From Madurella fahalii (lineage: Eukaryota; Ascomycota; Sordariomycetes; Sordariales): a stretch of DNA of 64,000 bases. The notes beneath the pieces are model-generated. The model had not been told where the DNA came from and made no database searches. It worked only from the letters and a program-made list of their open reading frames with translations. A program made the translations under genes and the position numbers. Shown here one piece after another: positions 32,997 to 45,625 of the stretch; position 1 is the first letter of the stretch, and every line of letters starts with the position of its first letter. The DNA lies in assembly GCA_029876055.1 (NCBI GenBank), contig CM056874.1, forward strand, positions 8,804,001-8,868,000, given 5' to 3'.

Positions 32997-34146
32997 CTAG
33001 TACAGACTCAGGGCCAAGGCTTCTCCCCTTTCCCATCGCAACAGATTCTCGACCTGCTGGTCATACCACGCATCCAGCGTCGCCTCCTCCACATAGCCCA
33101 TATGCGGCGTCAGCAGCACCCGGCTCCTCCCATCCTGGCCCCATTTGGTCGTCCGCCACCTGCTGTCGAGGGGCAGCGGCTCCAAGTTGAACACATCCAG
33201 CGCCGCCGCCCTGATCCTCCCCTTTTCGAGCACATCCAGCAAGTCCTCCTCCACCACCAAGGGCCCGCGCGAGGTATTGACAAAGATGGCGTCCGGCTTC
33301 ATGCGCTCCAGATCGCGCTTCGCAATGCCGCCCCTCGACCGGTCCGACAGCACCAAATGCACGCTCACCACGTCGGCCGAGCGGAACAGCTCCTCCTTGC
33401 TGACCACCCGGAACGTCTTCTCCCCAGCGGCGGTCTCGGCGGGCAGGCCGGCATCGCGGGCGCTGTCGTCGGCCTTGGCCTGCGTCAGGTTTTCGCTCCA
33501 CGCGACCACGCGCATCCCGAAGGCGACGTGCATGATCCTGGCCACGGCCGCGCCCAGCCGGCCCAGCCCCACCGTGCCGAGCACCCTGCCGTGCAGCGAG
33601 ACGGCCGGCACCGTCTGCCACCCGCCCGTCTTGACCGAGTGGTCGTCCTGGGCGATGTTGCGCGCCGCCGCGAGGATCATGGCGACGCAGTGCTCCGTCG
33701 TGCTGATGGAGCCGACGGACCCGGCGTGGGCGCGGTCCACGGCCCCGCCCACGGGGATCCCCCGCTCCTGCAGCGCCGCGAGGTCGAGCGAGAGGTTGCG
33801 GAGGCCCGTGGTCAGGAGCAGCTTGAGGTTGGGGAGCCGCGCGATGAGCTCCCGCGGGAAAGGGGTGCGCTCGCGCATCGTGGCTGCGCGGGCTGTTAGC
33901 TTCAGGGGTTGGGTGTATTCATGTTTTGGTTGCGTGGGGTGGGACCGGTGTACAAATCACCGTGAATGGCTGCAGTCGCGCAACCAGTTGGTCCTTGACA
34001 GCTTGCGGGGTGTCCGGGTGGTTGTACGGCAGCAGGGTGTCCCGGAAGAAGGAGACCTCGTACTTGGCCGGGTCGAGGGCCTTGAATTTGGGCTCGGATA
34101 TGCCCTGGTAGTCGTCAAGGACTGCAACTTTGATCGGCGCCGACAT
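32997..34146 (-). CDS. D-isomer-specific 2-hydroxyacid dehydrogenase
   Basis: Two exons (34146-33954, 33883-32997) give 359 residues. The intron has GCTAAC before its CAG end, and the junction restores VISTMRERTPFP. The cofactor loop is GTVGLGRLG. The catalytic triad of the family is seen as Arg in NTSRGPLV, Glu in LDVFNLEPLP and His in LTPHMGYV. Such enzymes reduce 2-keto acids with NAD(P)H; the exact substrate cannot be read from sequence. It resembles the phosphoglycerate-dehydrogenase-like branch. No signal or targeting sequence is seen. Confidence 0.92.
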
Positions 34147-36442
34147 AATTGCTGCTGGTTTGTCCCCAAGGTGCTGTGTTATAAGGGATAGAGACCTGTA
34201 AGATGTGCTTCGGGGGAAAGGGCGATGTTTTATTCTTCAGGATTCCGTTTGCCGTGATCGCGGATGAAACTCCGATGCTGGCCGCTCCGATGCTGTCATT
34301 GCTGGCCCCGCTGGTCTAGCTCTACCCCGCAAATGCTGCCCTTATCACCGACACTAGTACGAGGGAAAATCCACGTCGTCGGTACTTGGAGCGGATATTT
34401 TAGCATCCTCATTCCCCGAACCCGGCTATTCACACACGCTTTGCCCTGTATTCTCAACCCCACCAGACTGGCAAGGCGTCATCACTTCCGTCTGTATCAT
34501 GAGATATTTCTGCTTCTAAGTTTACGTTTCCTCCTCCCTTCCAAACCCCATGTCTTCCACTAAAGCCCATTTCTTCCGCTACCGGTCGTCTGTTTTTCAG
34601 TGAACTTACCGTTTGGCAAAGAGAGAATAAGGTAAGCGGAGGGGGTAACTCCTTACATTCCTGAAAAAGACGTTCTCTGCACGCCAAAAAGACGCCCCCT
34701 TCTTTATGTGGCCCGATCTTAGTAATTGTGATTATATAGAACTAAAGTGAGAGGCTAGATGATAGTCACGCGTGGGAATGACAGGTAGGCCGCGTTGTTC
34801 CTTTGAAGGTATAATTAGGTCTAGGTAGCGCTGATCCCATTCATGGTCTCGTCTTTTATACCCGTCATGAATGCCAGCTATTATTAGGACGTACATAACG
34901 CAAGATCTTTGGTCTCTAGCATTTCCATGCAGCTGGTCTTCGTGCAGATTGGCTGCCCGGCCATTGAGTGCCTTTCAATATGGATCACCTGCCAGTGAAC
35001 AGATTGGCGTTTGGTTTTGAGACCTGAACACGCCTCTGGCGCCTCTCAATGAGTTCTGTCTTGCCATGCTTGCTATAGCAAATTTCCCTCACCGAACTCA
35101 CGTCACCATTGGCTTCATCGTCCAACTTCCCACTGTGGCGGCCACCAACCAGACGAGACCATCAACTGCTACCCCCAACCGCCTTCTGTGATCCTCTCTC
35201 CTTCCACGGAGCTCTCTTTACACGAACCCTGGGACAAGTTCCCCCCCACACATCTCACCACGAAAACGTGGCGTCTGCCGCAACCACTTCGATACCCTCA
35301 ATCCCGCCTAGTTAGCCTCCATCGTCGCGGAATTCGTCTTCTCACTCAGACGCCGACTCGCCCTACGCTGACGCAACCTTCGGATCGTTATTCACACTTC
35401 TGGGGCCGGCACGAGGGGTATTGGAATGGGACGAGCATTTAGAGCGCGTTTTGGCAGAGAAGATGGGCCACAAGCTGAGAGGAGGGAGGGGTTTACGGAA
35501 AGGTTTAGGGGGAGGGAGGAAATCAGGTGAGGACGGGGCAGGTTATTGGGTTTTGGTCGGTCATGAGAAAGGCGCTGTTGCATTCTGAGCCGGATGTTAG
35601 TGAGGTCAGGGATAGGACAGTGATTGTGAGTCTATAGTTTGGGAAGAAGAAACTGTGGTGATGTGTGAGTGGAGTGGGGCAGAGTTTAGGGAGTTGTAAG
35701 TTTGATGTCGATGGGATCCCGACTTCTGAAGGGGATGTCCTTGTAAGCATGCTGCTATCAAGGCACAAACACACTACCCTGCTGGGTGACATCTTGCTTT
35801 GCTTACATAGGTAGGTAACTTGAAGGTAGTTTTCGCGACTTGTCACAATTCTGCGCCTCAACGAGCCGCGTCATGTCCAAACCAAATCCTTTGCGTCCAG
35901 TTCTTTGCTGGCATTAACCGTTACCACTCTCTTTAATGCTTGCTAGGCGTACGGACTATGTATCACTTCCTGCCGGCTCCACACTTGCGTTAAGAAATGG
36001 CTAGTAAAGCACAAGATAAACACGGATATGAGCAGGTAAGCGGCCACTGATCATTGCTGCTCCACCTTGTGCTGTGACAATCTCTTGGTCATGTGCTAGT
36101 GAAGCTGGTGTTGACTCCGGATGAAACCCCTGAGTAGTCCTCTTCCCGATCCACATCTACCGTTTTGGTACAGCCAGGCCAGGTCGTTGCCCTGGCGGGC
36201 GCTACGCAAATAGTTCACCGCATCGGAAGGATTTCCCACGATGATTGTGTGCTAGGCGTTACTCGCGTTCGTATTCCGTATTCGTATTCGCTCACAGGCT
36301 TAGAAGCACACTTTCCGCCTTGCTCGGATGCGGCCATTTATTTGCAGTCAGAACCCCGTGTGAGAACCTGAATCAGTCATCGTAACTATCCAGGTTCTCT
36401 GTACTGTAATCTTCCTGAGCTCCACTCGCTCTCCTCATCAAC
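34147..36442. other. 2.3 kb gene-poor region
   Basis: The longest intergenic stretch of the window. Open frames are short, lack recognisable domains and differ in composition from the neighbouring genes. AT content is higher in 34700-35100. I see no repeat shared with other parts of the window. Confidence 0.5.
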
Positions 36443-37468
36443 ATGGCCTCCGCAAGCGTACCTCTCGCCCCCTTTCCGGTAACGATTCATCCGTTTCGTT
36501 CTCCGACGCGAAATGCTTGCGCATACGAGAGGGGGCCTTCCTCAGCTCGTAACGCATTGGTGTTTATCGGTGGCCTTACAGACGGTCCGCACACTGCCGA
36601 TGTCAACTTCCTAGTGACCATGCTGGAGCAGTCCCAACAACTAGGCTACTCTCTGTGGGAGTTTAGAATGCGCAGCTCGTACTCGGGCTTTGGGTACTCG
36701 AGTCTCGCGAACGATGTTGAGGACATAGCCGCCTTGGTTCACTATCTTCGCGGGATTGGCAAGGAGAAGATTGTTCTCATGGGCGCTTCTACCGGTACGA
36801 GCCCTGTCGGCTGATTTCCCGTCTCGCGTCGCTTACTAGAGATTTGATATCCGGTCCAGGTTGCCAAGACTGTCTTGAGTATACGGACAAAGAAAAGTAT
36901 CAGACTCCTCCAGTGGATGGATATATACTGCAGAGCCCCGTGTCTGACCGCGAGGCTGCTGCCCTATTCATGTCCCCTGACCTCCTGAATCAGAGTGTTC
37001 GGGTCGCAAAGGACATGATTGAGAGCGGCCGGAAACAGGATCCTATGCCAAAGGACCTTCTTCCACCCATTTTTGCCACCCCGGTTACGGCATATAGGTG
37101 GCATTCCCTCGCAGCAAAAGGGTGTGTGGCGCCTAGGCTACCAAGTTGTAACGTGACCCCGTTTTGATCTAACATGCGTTCACAGCGGAGACGACGATTA
37201 CTTCTCGTCCGACCTTCCCGAATCAACACTGTCTGCCACGTTTGGCAGAATTGACAAGCCGGTCTTGATTACGCCTGCCGGAGATGATGAGATGGTGCCA
37301 CCGAGGGTACGCAAGAAGGATCTGTTGGGGCGGTGGGTGTCACTTTGCAAGACTGGGATTGCCAGCGAGTTGTCTGGGCTTATTCCATGCGCCAACCATG
37401 TTGTGTCGCAGCCGGAGGCACAGAAGTGGCTTGCAGATAGAGTAAGACAGTTTCTGGAGACGATTTAG
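36443..37468 (+). CDS. DUF1749 alpha/beta hydrolase (SidJ-like family)
   Basis: Three exons (36443-36794, 36860-37121, 37186-37468) give 298 residues. The first intron splits the nucleophile elbow, which reads GASTGCQD, close to the family pattern. LVFIGGLTDG near residue 40 is the oxyanion strand, AGDDEMVP carries the acid and CANHVV the His. The family includes the Aspergillus fumigatus siderophore esterase SidJ, which opens fusarinine C. That activity is a family-level guess here, since no siderophore genes are nearby. The third exon is in good frame with the rest, so the gene looks functional. Confidence 0.88.
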
Positions 37469-37985
37469 GGCGCGTTGATTGCCGTCTGGACTCGAATTTA
37501 ATCTTTTGACCTCGCCCAGTGAAATGGTAAACAGGGTAATCGTAGAAAGGGTGATTTCCCTGATGCCGGATTCCGCTTCTTGAGAAGCATACAGCCTTTC
37601 TCGGTAATCACAGCACAGAGCAACGCTAGCTTCAGGTAAATATAACGTTGCTATTGCGTATAAAGTTGGGATTAGGAATAACGAGCTATGTCACCTTAAT
37701 CATCGCTACGTTTTGCGTCGATAGTGGAGTAGGGGCAGGCTGGAGGTGTTAACTGGAACCCGATTGAGTCATATGGAATGCATGGCTCCTTACTGGTGAC
37801 TCGTTGTGTGACGTCCCATGCCGGGTCCATAGAGAGTGCTCTCTCCGACCCGGCAGACTGGTGCCGAAACTTAGCAGATGCCTAGAGTCTGCTAGAGATG
37901 CCCGTAGTCGCTAAATCATCACGAGCTCTTCTGGGTCTGGTAGGTACCGTGACTCCTACCGCCGTCGTCGCCTTCGCCAAGAACA
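37469..37985. other. Intergenic region before the HET pseudogene
   Basis: About 520 bases. I see no gene or repeat. Confidence 0.6.
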
Positions 37986-39886
37986 ATGCCGCCCTTCAAT
38001 AACTACAAATACCAAGCCCTGTGCGCCGGAGACGCAATCCGGCTGGTTGTCCTAGACGCGGCAACAGACGAGGAAGCCCCACTAAGTTGCTCACTTGTTC
38101 AACACCAGCGCTCAGAACGGTCTGTTGAGTATTTTGCCGTTTCGTACGCGTGGAGCGAGCGGGAATTTACACGGACTTTGGAAGTAAGACACGATGGCGG
38201 CAACACTTCGTACCTGCGAATCACTTCAAACGTTGACACCCTTCTGCGCCGGTTCCGAACTCTCAACCATTCGTGCTACCTCTGGATCGACGCTATATGT
38301 CTCGACCAGGACAAAGAGACAGAGAAGGCTCGGCAAGTTCCCATGATGGGGCGCATCTACGACGAAGCAAAGGGTGTCCATATTTGGCTTGGTCCTAGTG
38401 CCCCAGTGACTCGGAAGCTGTTTGCATTTTTCCGGAAATCCAGCCGCATCCCTGAAGCCAAGCAGGCTCAAAGGGCGGGTCGCTATGTCTTCTTCCTCAA
38501 GAAATATTTTTACGCACCACTTCCCGGAATCGAATACGTAAGCGACTTCTTCGATCGGTCTTGGTTCCCACGTCGCTGGGTTATCCAGGAGGCATGCCTT
38601 GCTCGCGAGGCTACCGTTCACTGCGGCAACTGTTCCATCCCGCTTCCGGTGCTTGCGTTAGCTGCAAGACGATTTCTGGATCTGGACCTGTCACATTACC
38701 CAATCAGAATGGCAGCAAACTTGCGCAGGCCGGCGGCTAGTCTTAGCATCCTGGAGCTCTTATGGACTTTCCACGAGGCTGACTGTCTCGAGCCCAAAGA
38801 TCGTATCGCCGCCCTGGTCAGCCTTGTACCGGAAGGGCGCCGGTTTCCCATGGACACACTGCACACTGTACAGCGCTGTATAAGCAGGTTGCCTCGTTTA
38901 TGCTACGTGTTGGAAATAACGACGTCAGGCTCCAGTTGATGCTACACTTGTTCGAATTTGGCTGTGTCGCGGCACGCGAGGGCGGCTCCTATCCTTCATG
39001 GGTTCCCGACTGGACAAAATCATGACAGCGGACGCTTCCTTATTATGCACCCGTAAGGAATGTGGATTCATACGAGCCATATCCCACCTTTCATGGACAT
39101 CCTTCACTCGCCACCTTGCGATTCCACCACGAAGCTCTACAGATCTACGGAGATGCCTCGATTACAGGATTGCACGCCGGCCATGTAACGTTTGCAAAAG
39201 GCCTTTCGAAACTTCCAGAGGATGAGGAGCAGAGTGCGAAAAGAGTAATGGCAGTCTTGTGCGAGCTGTTCACCCGGGATCCCGACGCACTTGCGCATAT
39301 CCTCACCATCTCCTCCCTAATCAGAGTGATCGTGGGATTTCGCCACCCAAGGCAAGAGCAAGAAGACCAGGCTCTCCATACCCCATCCTTCGACGATTAC
39401 CTTGACAGGATCCGCAGATGGCTGCCAGAGCGGCCGAACCTCGAAGCACTAGACTCTTTGAGGAATCTGGCTTCACTTCTGCAGGAGTTTTCCCTGTTCA
39501 TGTTGAGTCCACTCGGGCCGGAATTCGTGGGTCGTCGGGGCTATGGCATTGGCCCCACGGAGGCACAAGTGGGTGACATTATGGTACCACTCTGGTACCC
39601 GAACTGGGACTCTGATCGTCTATTCATTCTCCCGGGCGAGAGTGTGACGGCTGTTACTGCGATGACAATGCTCCATGAGAGACAGACAGGAGAGAGATGT
39701 TCCCAGCATGGGATTATGTCATCAGACGATGAGACATTGCCTGGAGTCTCAAAGGCTAGAGTCATTGGCCCAGCGCTCTGTGTCTTCCCGGGCGCTTTAC
39801 CAGGCGGTGGGCGTAGCCTTCGTACTGATGTAAAGTGGGCTGGCAATCTGGACAGCGGTTGGCGATATGTTACTTGCCTGGTTTAA
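37986..39886 (+). pseudogene. HET-domain protein gene, interrupted
   Basis: The first 290 codons have the full HET pattern: YFAVSYAWSE, then WIDAICLDQD with MMGRIYDEAKGVHIWLGP, and FDRSWFPRRWVIQEACLA. Around 38865-38880 the conserved reading moves to another frame, as a one-base loss would cause. In that new frame a TGA at 39023-39025 interrupts the sequence just after SYPSWVPDW. The rest to 39886 is again coding-like, with the HET C-terminal pattern (RGYGIGPTEAQVGDIMVPL). HET proteins trigger cell death when unlike hyphae fuse. With two lesions the gene probably cannot make a full product, unless these are sequence errors. No intron I can draw removes them. Confidence 0.75.
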
Positions 39887-40319
39887 GGTTTGAAACCCAT
39901 GATCGCCATCTTGGAAGAAAGAGGATATTCAAAGAGCGGAAGGATTGGTTTTTGTCTCTCTTGATCCGGAGTTTAGCAATTAATAACGTCCCGCTATTAC
40001 ACATCTCCCACGTTGCTATCATCCCCTCTCCAGAGACCACCCCTCTAGAATCCAAATCCCAATGTTTATCTTCGTCCATCCCTTCACTCACACAAGATAA
40101 ACAAAACCCCCGATCCACCCAACGGCCTTGCTTAACCACTGCCCATCCTGCCTCATCGTATGGAACTGAATCCTGCCTCTCGGATGCGACTGGTGTAGCT
40201 GGGGCCTGGAGGAAACTGCGGAGGCGGCTGCGAAGCGTAATACTACGCCATCTGACGAAATGAGAAGATCGCGCTGGAACGAGATTCTTCCAGACAACGG
40301 TAATACTGGGGGTTAAAAA

Positions 40320-40338
40320 GGGGGGGGGGGGGGGGGGG
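40320..40338 (+). repeat. Poly-G tract
   Basis: A run of roughly nineteen G. Such tracts are prone to length change and to sequencing error. Confidence 0.85.
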
Positions 40339-40695
40339 TGAGGAGGATATGAAGTTCGGCGACGATACAGCATCCGGAAATTGTACCACAGCTCGCCAGA
40401 GAACAATAGAACAGTTACAGCCAAATACAGCAAACAGGCGGGGGAATTAGCAGCTAACTTCTCCATTCTCCCTTGTGGCAAAAGTGTTGAAGATAAAGGT
40501 CCTTGACTGTAGAGGGTTCTCCTGGCTATACTCCCTTGCTCAAATATTTAGTCTATCCTTTTGGTTTCCTTTTTGAACTAACAACCCTGGCGAACGTTGT
40601 ACGTGCATGTGTAGGTTTGTTGTGTGACGAATGTATATGCCTTTGAACTCCCGATTGGTTCAACTTTATTAAGCCTCTCTGTTCAGCGAAGGGTG

Positions 40696-40710
40696 GGGGG
40701 GGGGGGGGGG
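40696..40710 (+). repeat. Poly-G tract
   Basis: A second run of about fifteen G, 370 bases after the first. Confidence 0.85.
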
Positions 40711-41072
40711 ATTGTAGGATTTATATCTACCCCGGGAAGCACATAAACAAGTCGGACGCCGCTAGCTCGCAATATGAGATATGCCGGAAGCGATTAAGCG
40801 TTTCGTTCTATGGTTGGTCTGCATTCAAATAGCCTGTAGCAATGGTGAACCGTATCGTTACCCGTACCGCTTGTATAGCGCTCCGAAGTAGAGGCGCCCA
40901 CGACCTTGGGCAATTCTGCCCAATCATTCGGACCAGGTCCCTGCAAGTTCGACTGAGGTAAGGTAGTACGTCCTAGAGTTCTGAAACTTTTTCGCTCAAT
41001 TGCAAACAGGTATAGAGATTGTATAACAAGAGATGCTAGCCCAACGCAAATGCAGACCAGCAAAAAGGTCTT

Positions 41073-42600
41073 GTGGGATGTGCACAAGGGTCGGTGCTCG
41101 CGGATTCTGCTATCGACCTTGACAGCAGATCGGTTACGTCAGATGATATCTCAACAGCAATATCGGGCAGCAAACGCCCCGCGGATAGTTGCCCATCGTT
41201 GGCCGCGCGCATGCTCAGCGTCTTCAACACTTACATGGTCAGGGCTCGAGACCCAACGTCTACAATTCATAATCCTTCACTGGAACGCGAATCGTGGAGT
41301 GATCTGGACGAAGAACCGGAAGGGGAAGGCAAGGCATTTTCCTGCCCCTTCCGACTGCGAAATCCTGTCCGATTCAACATCAGGGATTACAAGCGTTGTG
41401 TTGAACCATACAAAAATATAGCACGCCTGAAGTAGGAATAGTGCAAAGTCCATTCCAGTATATCCGACACAGTGCTGACCATCGCTGCTACGCGTAGACT
41501 CCACATCAGGGGATACCACAAAGAACCACAGCCTGTTTCCCAAAGTTCTCGGTGCGGCGACGCCTTCAGTGGTAAAGGGAAACTAGGGCGCCATTTGACC
41601 GAAGATCCTTCATGTCCTAGTGGTGAAACATTGGAAAACCCCTCGACGGATCCAGAGGACGGTATCAGCTCCAAAATGTCCCAAGTACTCAGCACCAGAC
41701 GACATCCTTCTACTCGAATTGTCGACTGGGTTTCTTTATGGAAATTCTTTTCCCAGATGATACTCACATTCCTGAGCCCAGTAAGTGTTGTAGATTGCTT
41801 TTCTTATCACCTTCAAGATTTAGGGTTGACTGTCAAGCAGGCTTCCGTCCCGCTGCGATCGTCGAAGTTGATGAGGTCTTCGACCAGCTTCACAATCACT
41901 GGCCGTTTCTTGAAGACATGGTACGGGAATCAATTGATACCCTTTTATTACCAAAAGACGAGAGATTGCGGTTATCCGAGTCCATCAAAGAGATTTTTGG
42001 GGCATATACCCTGTCTGTTAGGGGTCTCTGTCAACGGATGGCGGGCAAGAACCTGCAAACTCAAACCAGAGAAGAAGTTACGAAGCGGCCCAGTTTACAC
42101 AACGAGCAGACCGTAATGTTTGAACCAGGAGCCGAGGTGTGGAGCGAGCAAAAAGCCGGATACGCCACAGGCCCACAACCCTTCGCTCCTCCCGAAACAC
42201 GGCAGACGGAGTCAACGAAGCAAGCCGTGCCAACCGCGAACCGGAGTGATTCGAGCAAGCTACCCAAGGGGGCAGTGCCAATACATCCTATCATTGCCGG
42301 AGGTCGGGGACCTGCGGTGCTCCTGCATGGGGTTTTCTCATGATCTAAATACTCAGGGTACCATATGCGAATGTGGCCATCTAGCATACTTCCACAACGG
42401 GGACCAGGATGGCCCCAACATCACAGCCCACGACATGAGTATGTTAAACAAACAAATCATGGAACTCGAGATACTCGCCCAAAGAAGAGACCAGGGACAT
42501 GCTCGAGGCTCTTCTGAAGAGACTCAACGAGGTGGAAAATGAACTGGAGAGGAGTAAAGAGGAGTTTGAGAACCAGATGAGAGGACTTGTCGGAATGTGA
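41073..42600 (+). pseudogene. Decayed fungal C2H2-like zinc protein gene
   Basis: The first exon ends with CPFRLRNPVRF...NIARLK. Across an intron (41432-41497, GCTGAC branch point) it continues LHIRGYHKEPQ...CGDAFSGKGKLGRH. This is the fungal pattern in which CPF, a C, then RLKEHL-type and H/C residues form paired zinc fingers. The frame then changes near 41715-41740, where LFPDD, usual in this family, is found only in another frame. A second intron (41781-41840) follows. Further on, LRCSCMGFSHD...CECGHLAYFH (about 42310-42400) is a CxC/CxCGH zinc motif in a third frame. A coiled-coil end from about 42499 is in yet another. At least three frame changes make decay likely. The function of the family is unknown to me. 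Confidence 0.55.
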
Positions 42601-44439
42601 AAATCAGGTGGCGTAAATGTTGAGAAGATGGAGAGAAAATTGGCGGTACTTAAGGAGAGGCTGCGGTCGTAATCTGGGCTTGTCGATCAGATCCCATAAC
42701 GACTGCTAGTTATCGGACTCATAATAAAGGGGTCAGAATACCTTGCTGGATTCTGAAAATTGCGGCTATTTTTGCTCTCTTGCTATCTCTCCTCCTCTGC
42801 ATATCGTGAGGGATCCTCCCCGTCAGACCGTGCCGCTCCTCCTGCCCCAATTATTCCGTCAATGCATATGCTACAATCCCAGTCAAAAAGTATTGTCCGG
42901 TTACCCCATTTCCCTGCAAAACTCACCGTTTTCACCAACAATTAAAACCACAACAATAATACATAACGTTAAAGCTATTTTAAGATAAAGAATTGCTTAG
43001 GCTACAGAATAACAACAAACTTTGGTAATAAATACTGTATATCAGGGTAGTGTAGGTATTTCAATATAACAACTAGACGCCACTTATTGAAGAGCTCCTC
43101 GGTCTGGCAATACATGGCTTTCCGCCTCATGTTACAAGTTACAATTCCTAGAATCTCCAATGCAACAGTGTGGTGTTTTTGACAAGCTACTTCCTTATGT
43201 CGGCTAGGTGTAGTGGCTCTCTGGCGGTGCCCGGCCTAGTAGTCACCGAGTCCCTTTTTTTTGACAATCATATCTGTGAAGGAAGCAAAGAAACTGGACG
43301 AGGGACAACTTATCTAGATCTCCACTGGCCGAGAGGGATGGAATAACAAGGCACGCGAATAAGCTACTGCTGCTTATTGTCAATCTACCTTACTTTTATT
43401 GTATCCACCATAGGGACCGATTCTGGGGCCCACTCTGCTAAACTCAAAGCAGTTCCCAACCTGGTGCGGCAACGACTTTATCGAAGGTGGTGGTTAGGGT
43501 GAACAAGGATGAGAAAGGTCTGAGCAGGATGAGCAAAGAAGCGACATCTCAGGCGAGCCGTACCGGCGTGTGGGCGTCTAGATTCGCCTCAGATAACACC
43601 AGGGCTCCGCAAAAGGAAACAGGTGTCCAGATCGCCGCAGGTGCAATAGCACGGAGGGATGACGTCTTGCAAATCTCCATTCAGGCTATTCTGTCCCACT
43701 TGACACTGCTTCTGAAACCCAGGAGAAGCGATGGTAAGTTCTGTGACCCAGTCTTCGGCTTACCTATTTCCGCAATGGGGCGAGCCCATGGATGACGGGG
43801 AAGTTCACCACGAACCAGTGCCTCCAGGACGCGGCCAGAACAGTACTATTCTTCGAGTGGCGAACGGACACGGGGATAGGAACTGCGGCAGTCCAGACCC
43901 GGCAAGGGTAAGCCATCTACCACCCGAGACCGAGTTTGATAAGAATCTATAAGTCTTTCTCCCCTCGGAATCTCTGGTAAGGAGGTTTGCATTGATACAT
44001 GATCATCGTTGTGGTTACGTCGCGGCCAACGGCCCCTACTAGCGCGAGTTCGCAAACTCTCGGCTACACTGCTTGTCCAGAACTGTAAACTGATCAAGAA
44101 GCCGGAGGCGCTCTCGGAATAGAAAGAAAGGATTCATAGAACTGAGGAACAAGCAAATAGCAATGAGAAACAGAGGGTAGCGCGAAAGGTAGTGGAGGGG
44201 GAGAACAGGTTCGGACGGCTCACGACCGGGGCGTCTACACACACCATATACCTGGATGTCAATCCCGAGCTGGTTGCCAAACGTCGCCGGGACGATGAGT
44301 CGAGAAGCTGACCGGCCGGCCGCATCTGTCGACCATCTCCGGAAGTGGCAGAATGCCGAGAAGACCAAGCTTGCAGCTGTCTGCCGAAGTAACAACATCT
44401 TGCTTATATCGCTTGCATCATCAGACGACTAGGTCCTCG
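42601..44439. other. 1.8 kb gene-poor region
   Basis: Between two decayed genes. Short frames on both strands (for example 43487-43795 and 44039-44398) show no domain I know. The region 42900-43100 is AT-rich. Parts may be older relics that can no longer be read. Confidence 0.5.
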
Positions 44440-45625
44440 ACAGGGTTGAGATTCTCCTCACCAACTCCCACCGCTATACCCCCGCGTATAATATGATACG
44501 AGCTAAGTCCTCGTCAGACGAGATAATTAACACCGCCAACACAGATCAGAACCTCGAGACAATCCTCGTCCTCGACGTGGACAAGATCCTCGCGCCGCAG
44601 GATACCGGCGACTTGTTCTGAAAGAAGCTTGCCGAGGAGGGCCACCAGGTCACAGATGATGCCGGCAGAAACCCGCTCAAGATCCTCTTCAGCGGTCGAC
44701 TCGGTTACAGTCACAATGCCTTCTGCCAGGCTGTCTTGTTGTACGAGCAGGAGGCTGATGACACCAAGTTTGAAGTCCTGTGCGGCCAGACTGTGGGGTC
44801 TGTAAAGATGTATCATGAGATGGCTCGGCGGCTCGCTGCTGCGTGCCGTCGAGAATAAGCAGCACATTGATGCAGTCGCTGTGACGTGTGGCCTCCGCCG
44901 TGCATGGGATCTGGTTTTGGAACGCGCTGGCCTAGCTGGATCTGTCAAAGTCATCCGGGGGGTGGCAGAATCTCAGACGACCTAGTCATTACCAGCGACG
45001 TGAAAGCAGCTTTGGCCTCACGCCTGCGGGAGCATCACTCCCTCTATGTGTGGGCCATCAAGGACGACGGCCTGCTGGCCTGCCAGGTTCTCCTCCCACG
45101 CACAGTCTCCCCCCATTTGAACCCAGCTGTCGCTCCCCTGATCGACATTACGGACCCTAGGTTTACCGCCTCCATCCTCCGACGCCGTGGTCCGGCACGC
45201 GACAGCATCCGATCCATCATGCCACCTCCCGCGATGCTACCAGGTCATGGCGCTCACACGCAATACCACCGTTTCTGGTCCAGCCTGAGCCCTGAGGGAA
45301 GCGCATAGCCGTATTGGATGGTACTGTACCTCGCCACCGAATTTGTGACTACTGAGGTTGGTCTTGAGGAGTATCCCATCCCTTATGTTCAGGTGCACGG
45401 CACCGTTGGTTATCGCCTGAGAGCGGAGGCGAAGAAGTGTATTACAGTATCATTGCGGTGATGCGGGGCGGTGAGCCGCCTGCGCTCGGTGTGAACGACG
45501 CGTTCTCGCCGGCGATGTTCGTGCATGCCAAGGAGGTTGATGATGGCAAACCACACCACCTGAAAGGGCAGCACACGGTGTCGTGGGCTCAGAGAGGACT
45601 CGGTGGGAAACAGTACTGGACTTGA
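44440..45625 (+). pseudogene. Relic of a HAD phosphatase / uracil phosphoribosyltransferase fusion
   Basis: Reading in three frames with stops, the order of blocks matches a fungal fusion protein. First is a HAD motif LVLDVDKILAPQDTGDLF, followed at once by TGA where the family has Trp. Then come GYSHNAFCQAVLLYE, CGLRRAWDLVLERAGLAGS and ISDDLVITSDVKAALASRLR, with HHSLYVWAI running directly into LACQVLLPRTVSPHLNP. About 30-40 residues of the HAD part seem deleted at that junction. Last is a uracil phosphoribosyltransferase block: TTEVGLEEYPIP, VGYRLRAEAKK, GGEPPALGVNDAFSPAMFVHA and HHLKGQHTV. The usual P-loop kinase-like N-terminus is not seen upstream. Multiple stops and frame changes leave no doubt that it is broken. 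Confidence 0.65.

Larger units (their letters stand above)
39887..41072. other. Intergenic region with two poly-G tracts
   Basis: About 1.2 kb. Poly-G runs lie at about 40320-40338 and 40696-40710. A 203-codon frame on the minus strand (39870-40481) crosses the first tract and has no recognisable domain, so I do not call it a gene. Confidence 0.55.

Noticed and set aside
33102..34191. Two long plus-strand frames opposite the 2-hydroxyacid dehydrogenase
   Set aside because: Antisense to an exon with catalytic motifs; no splice signals or domain.
39870..40481. 203-codon minus-strand frame across the poly-G tract
   Set aside because: The frame depends on a homopolymer, has no domain and overlaps the end of the HET pseudogene.
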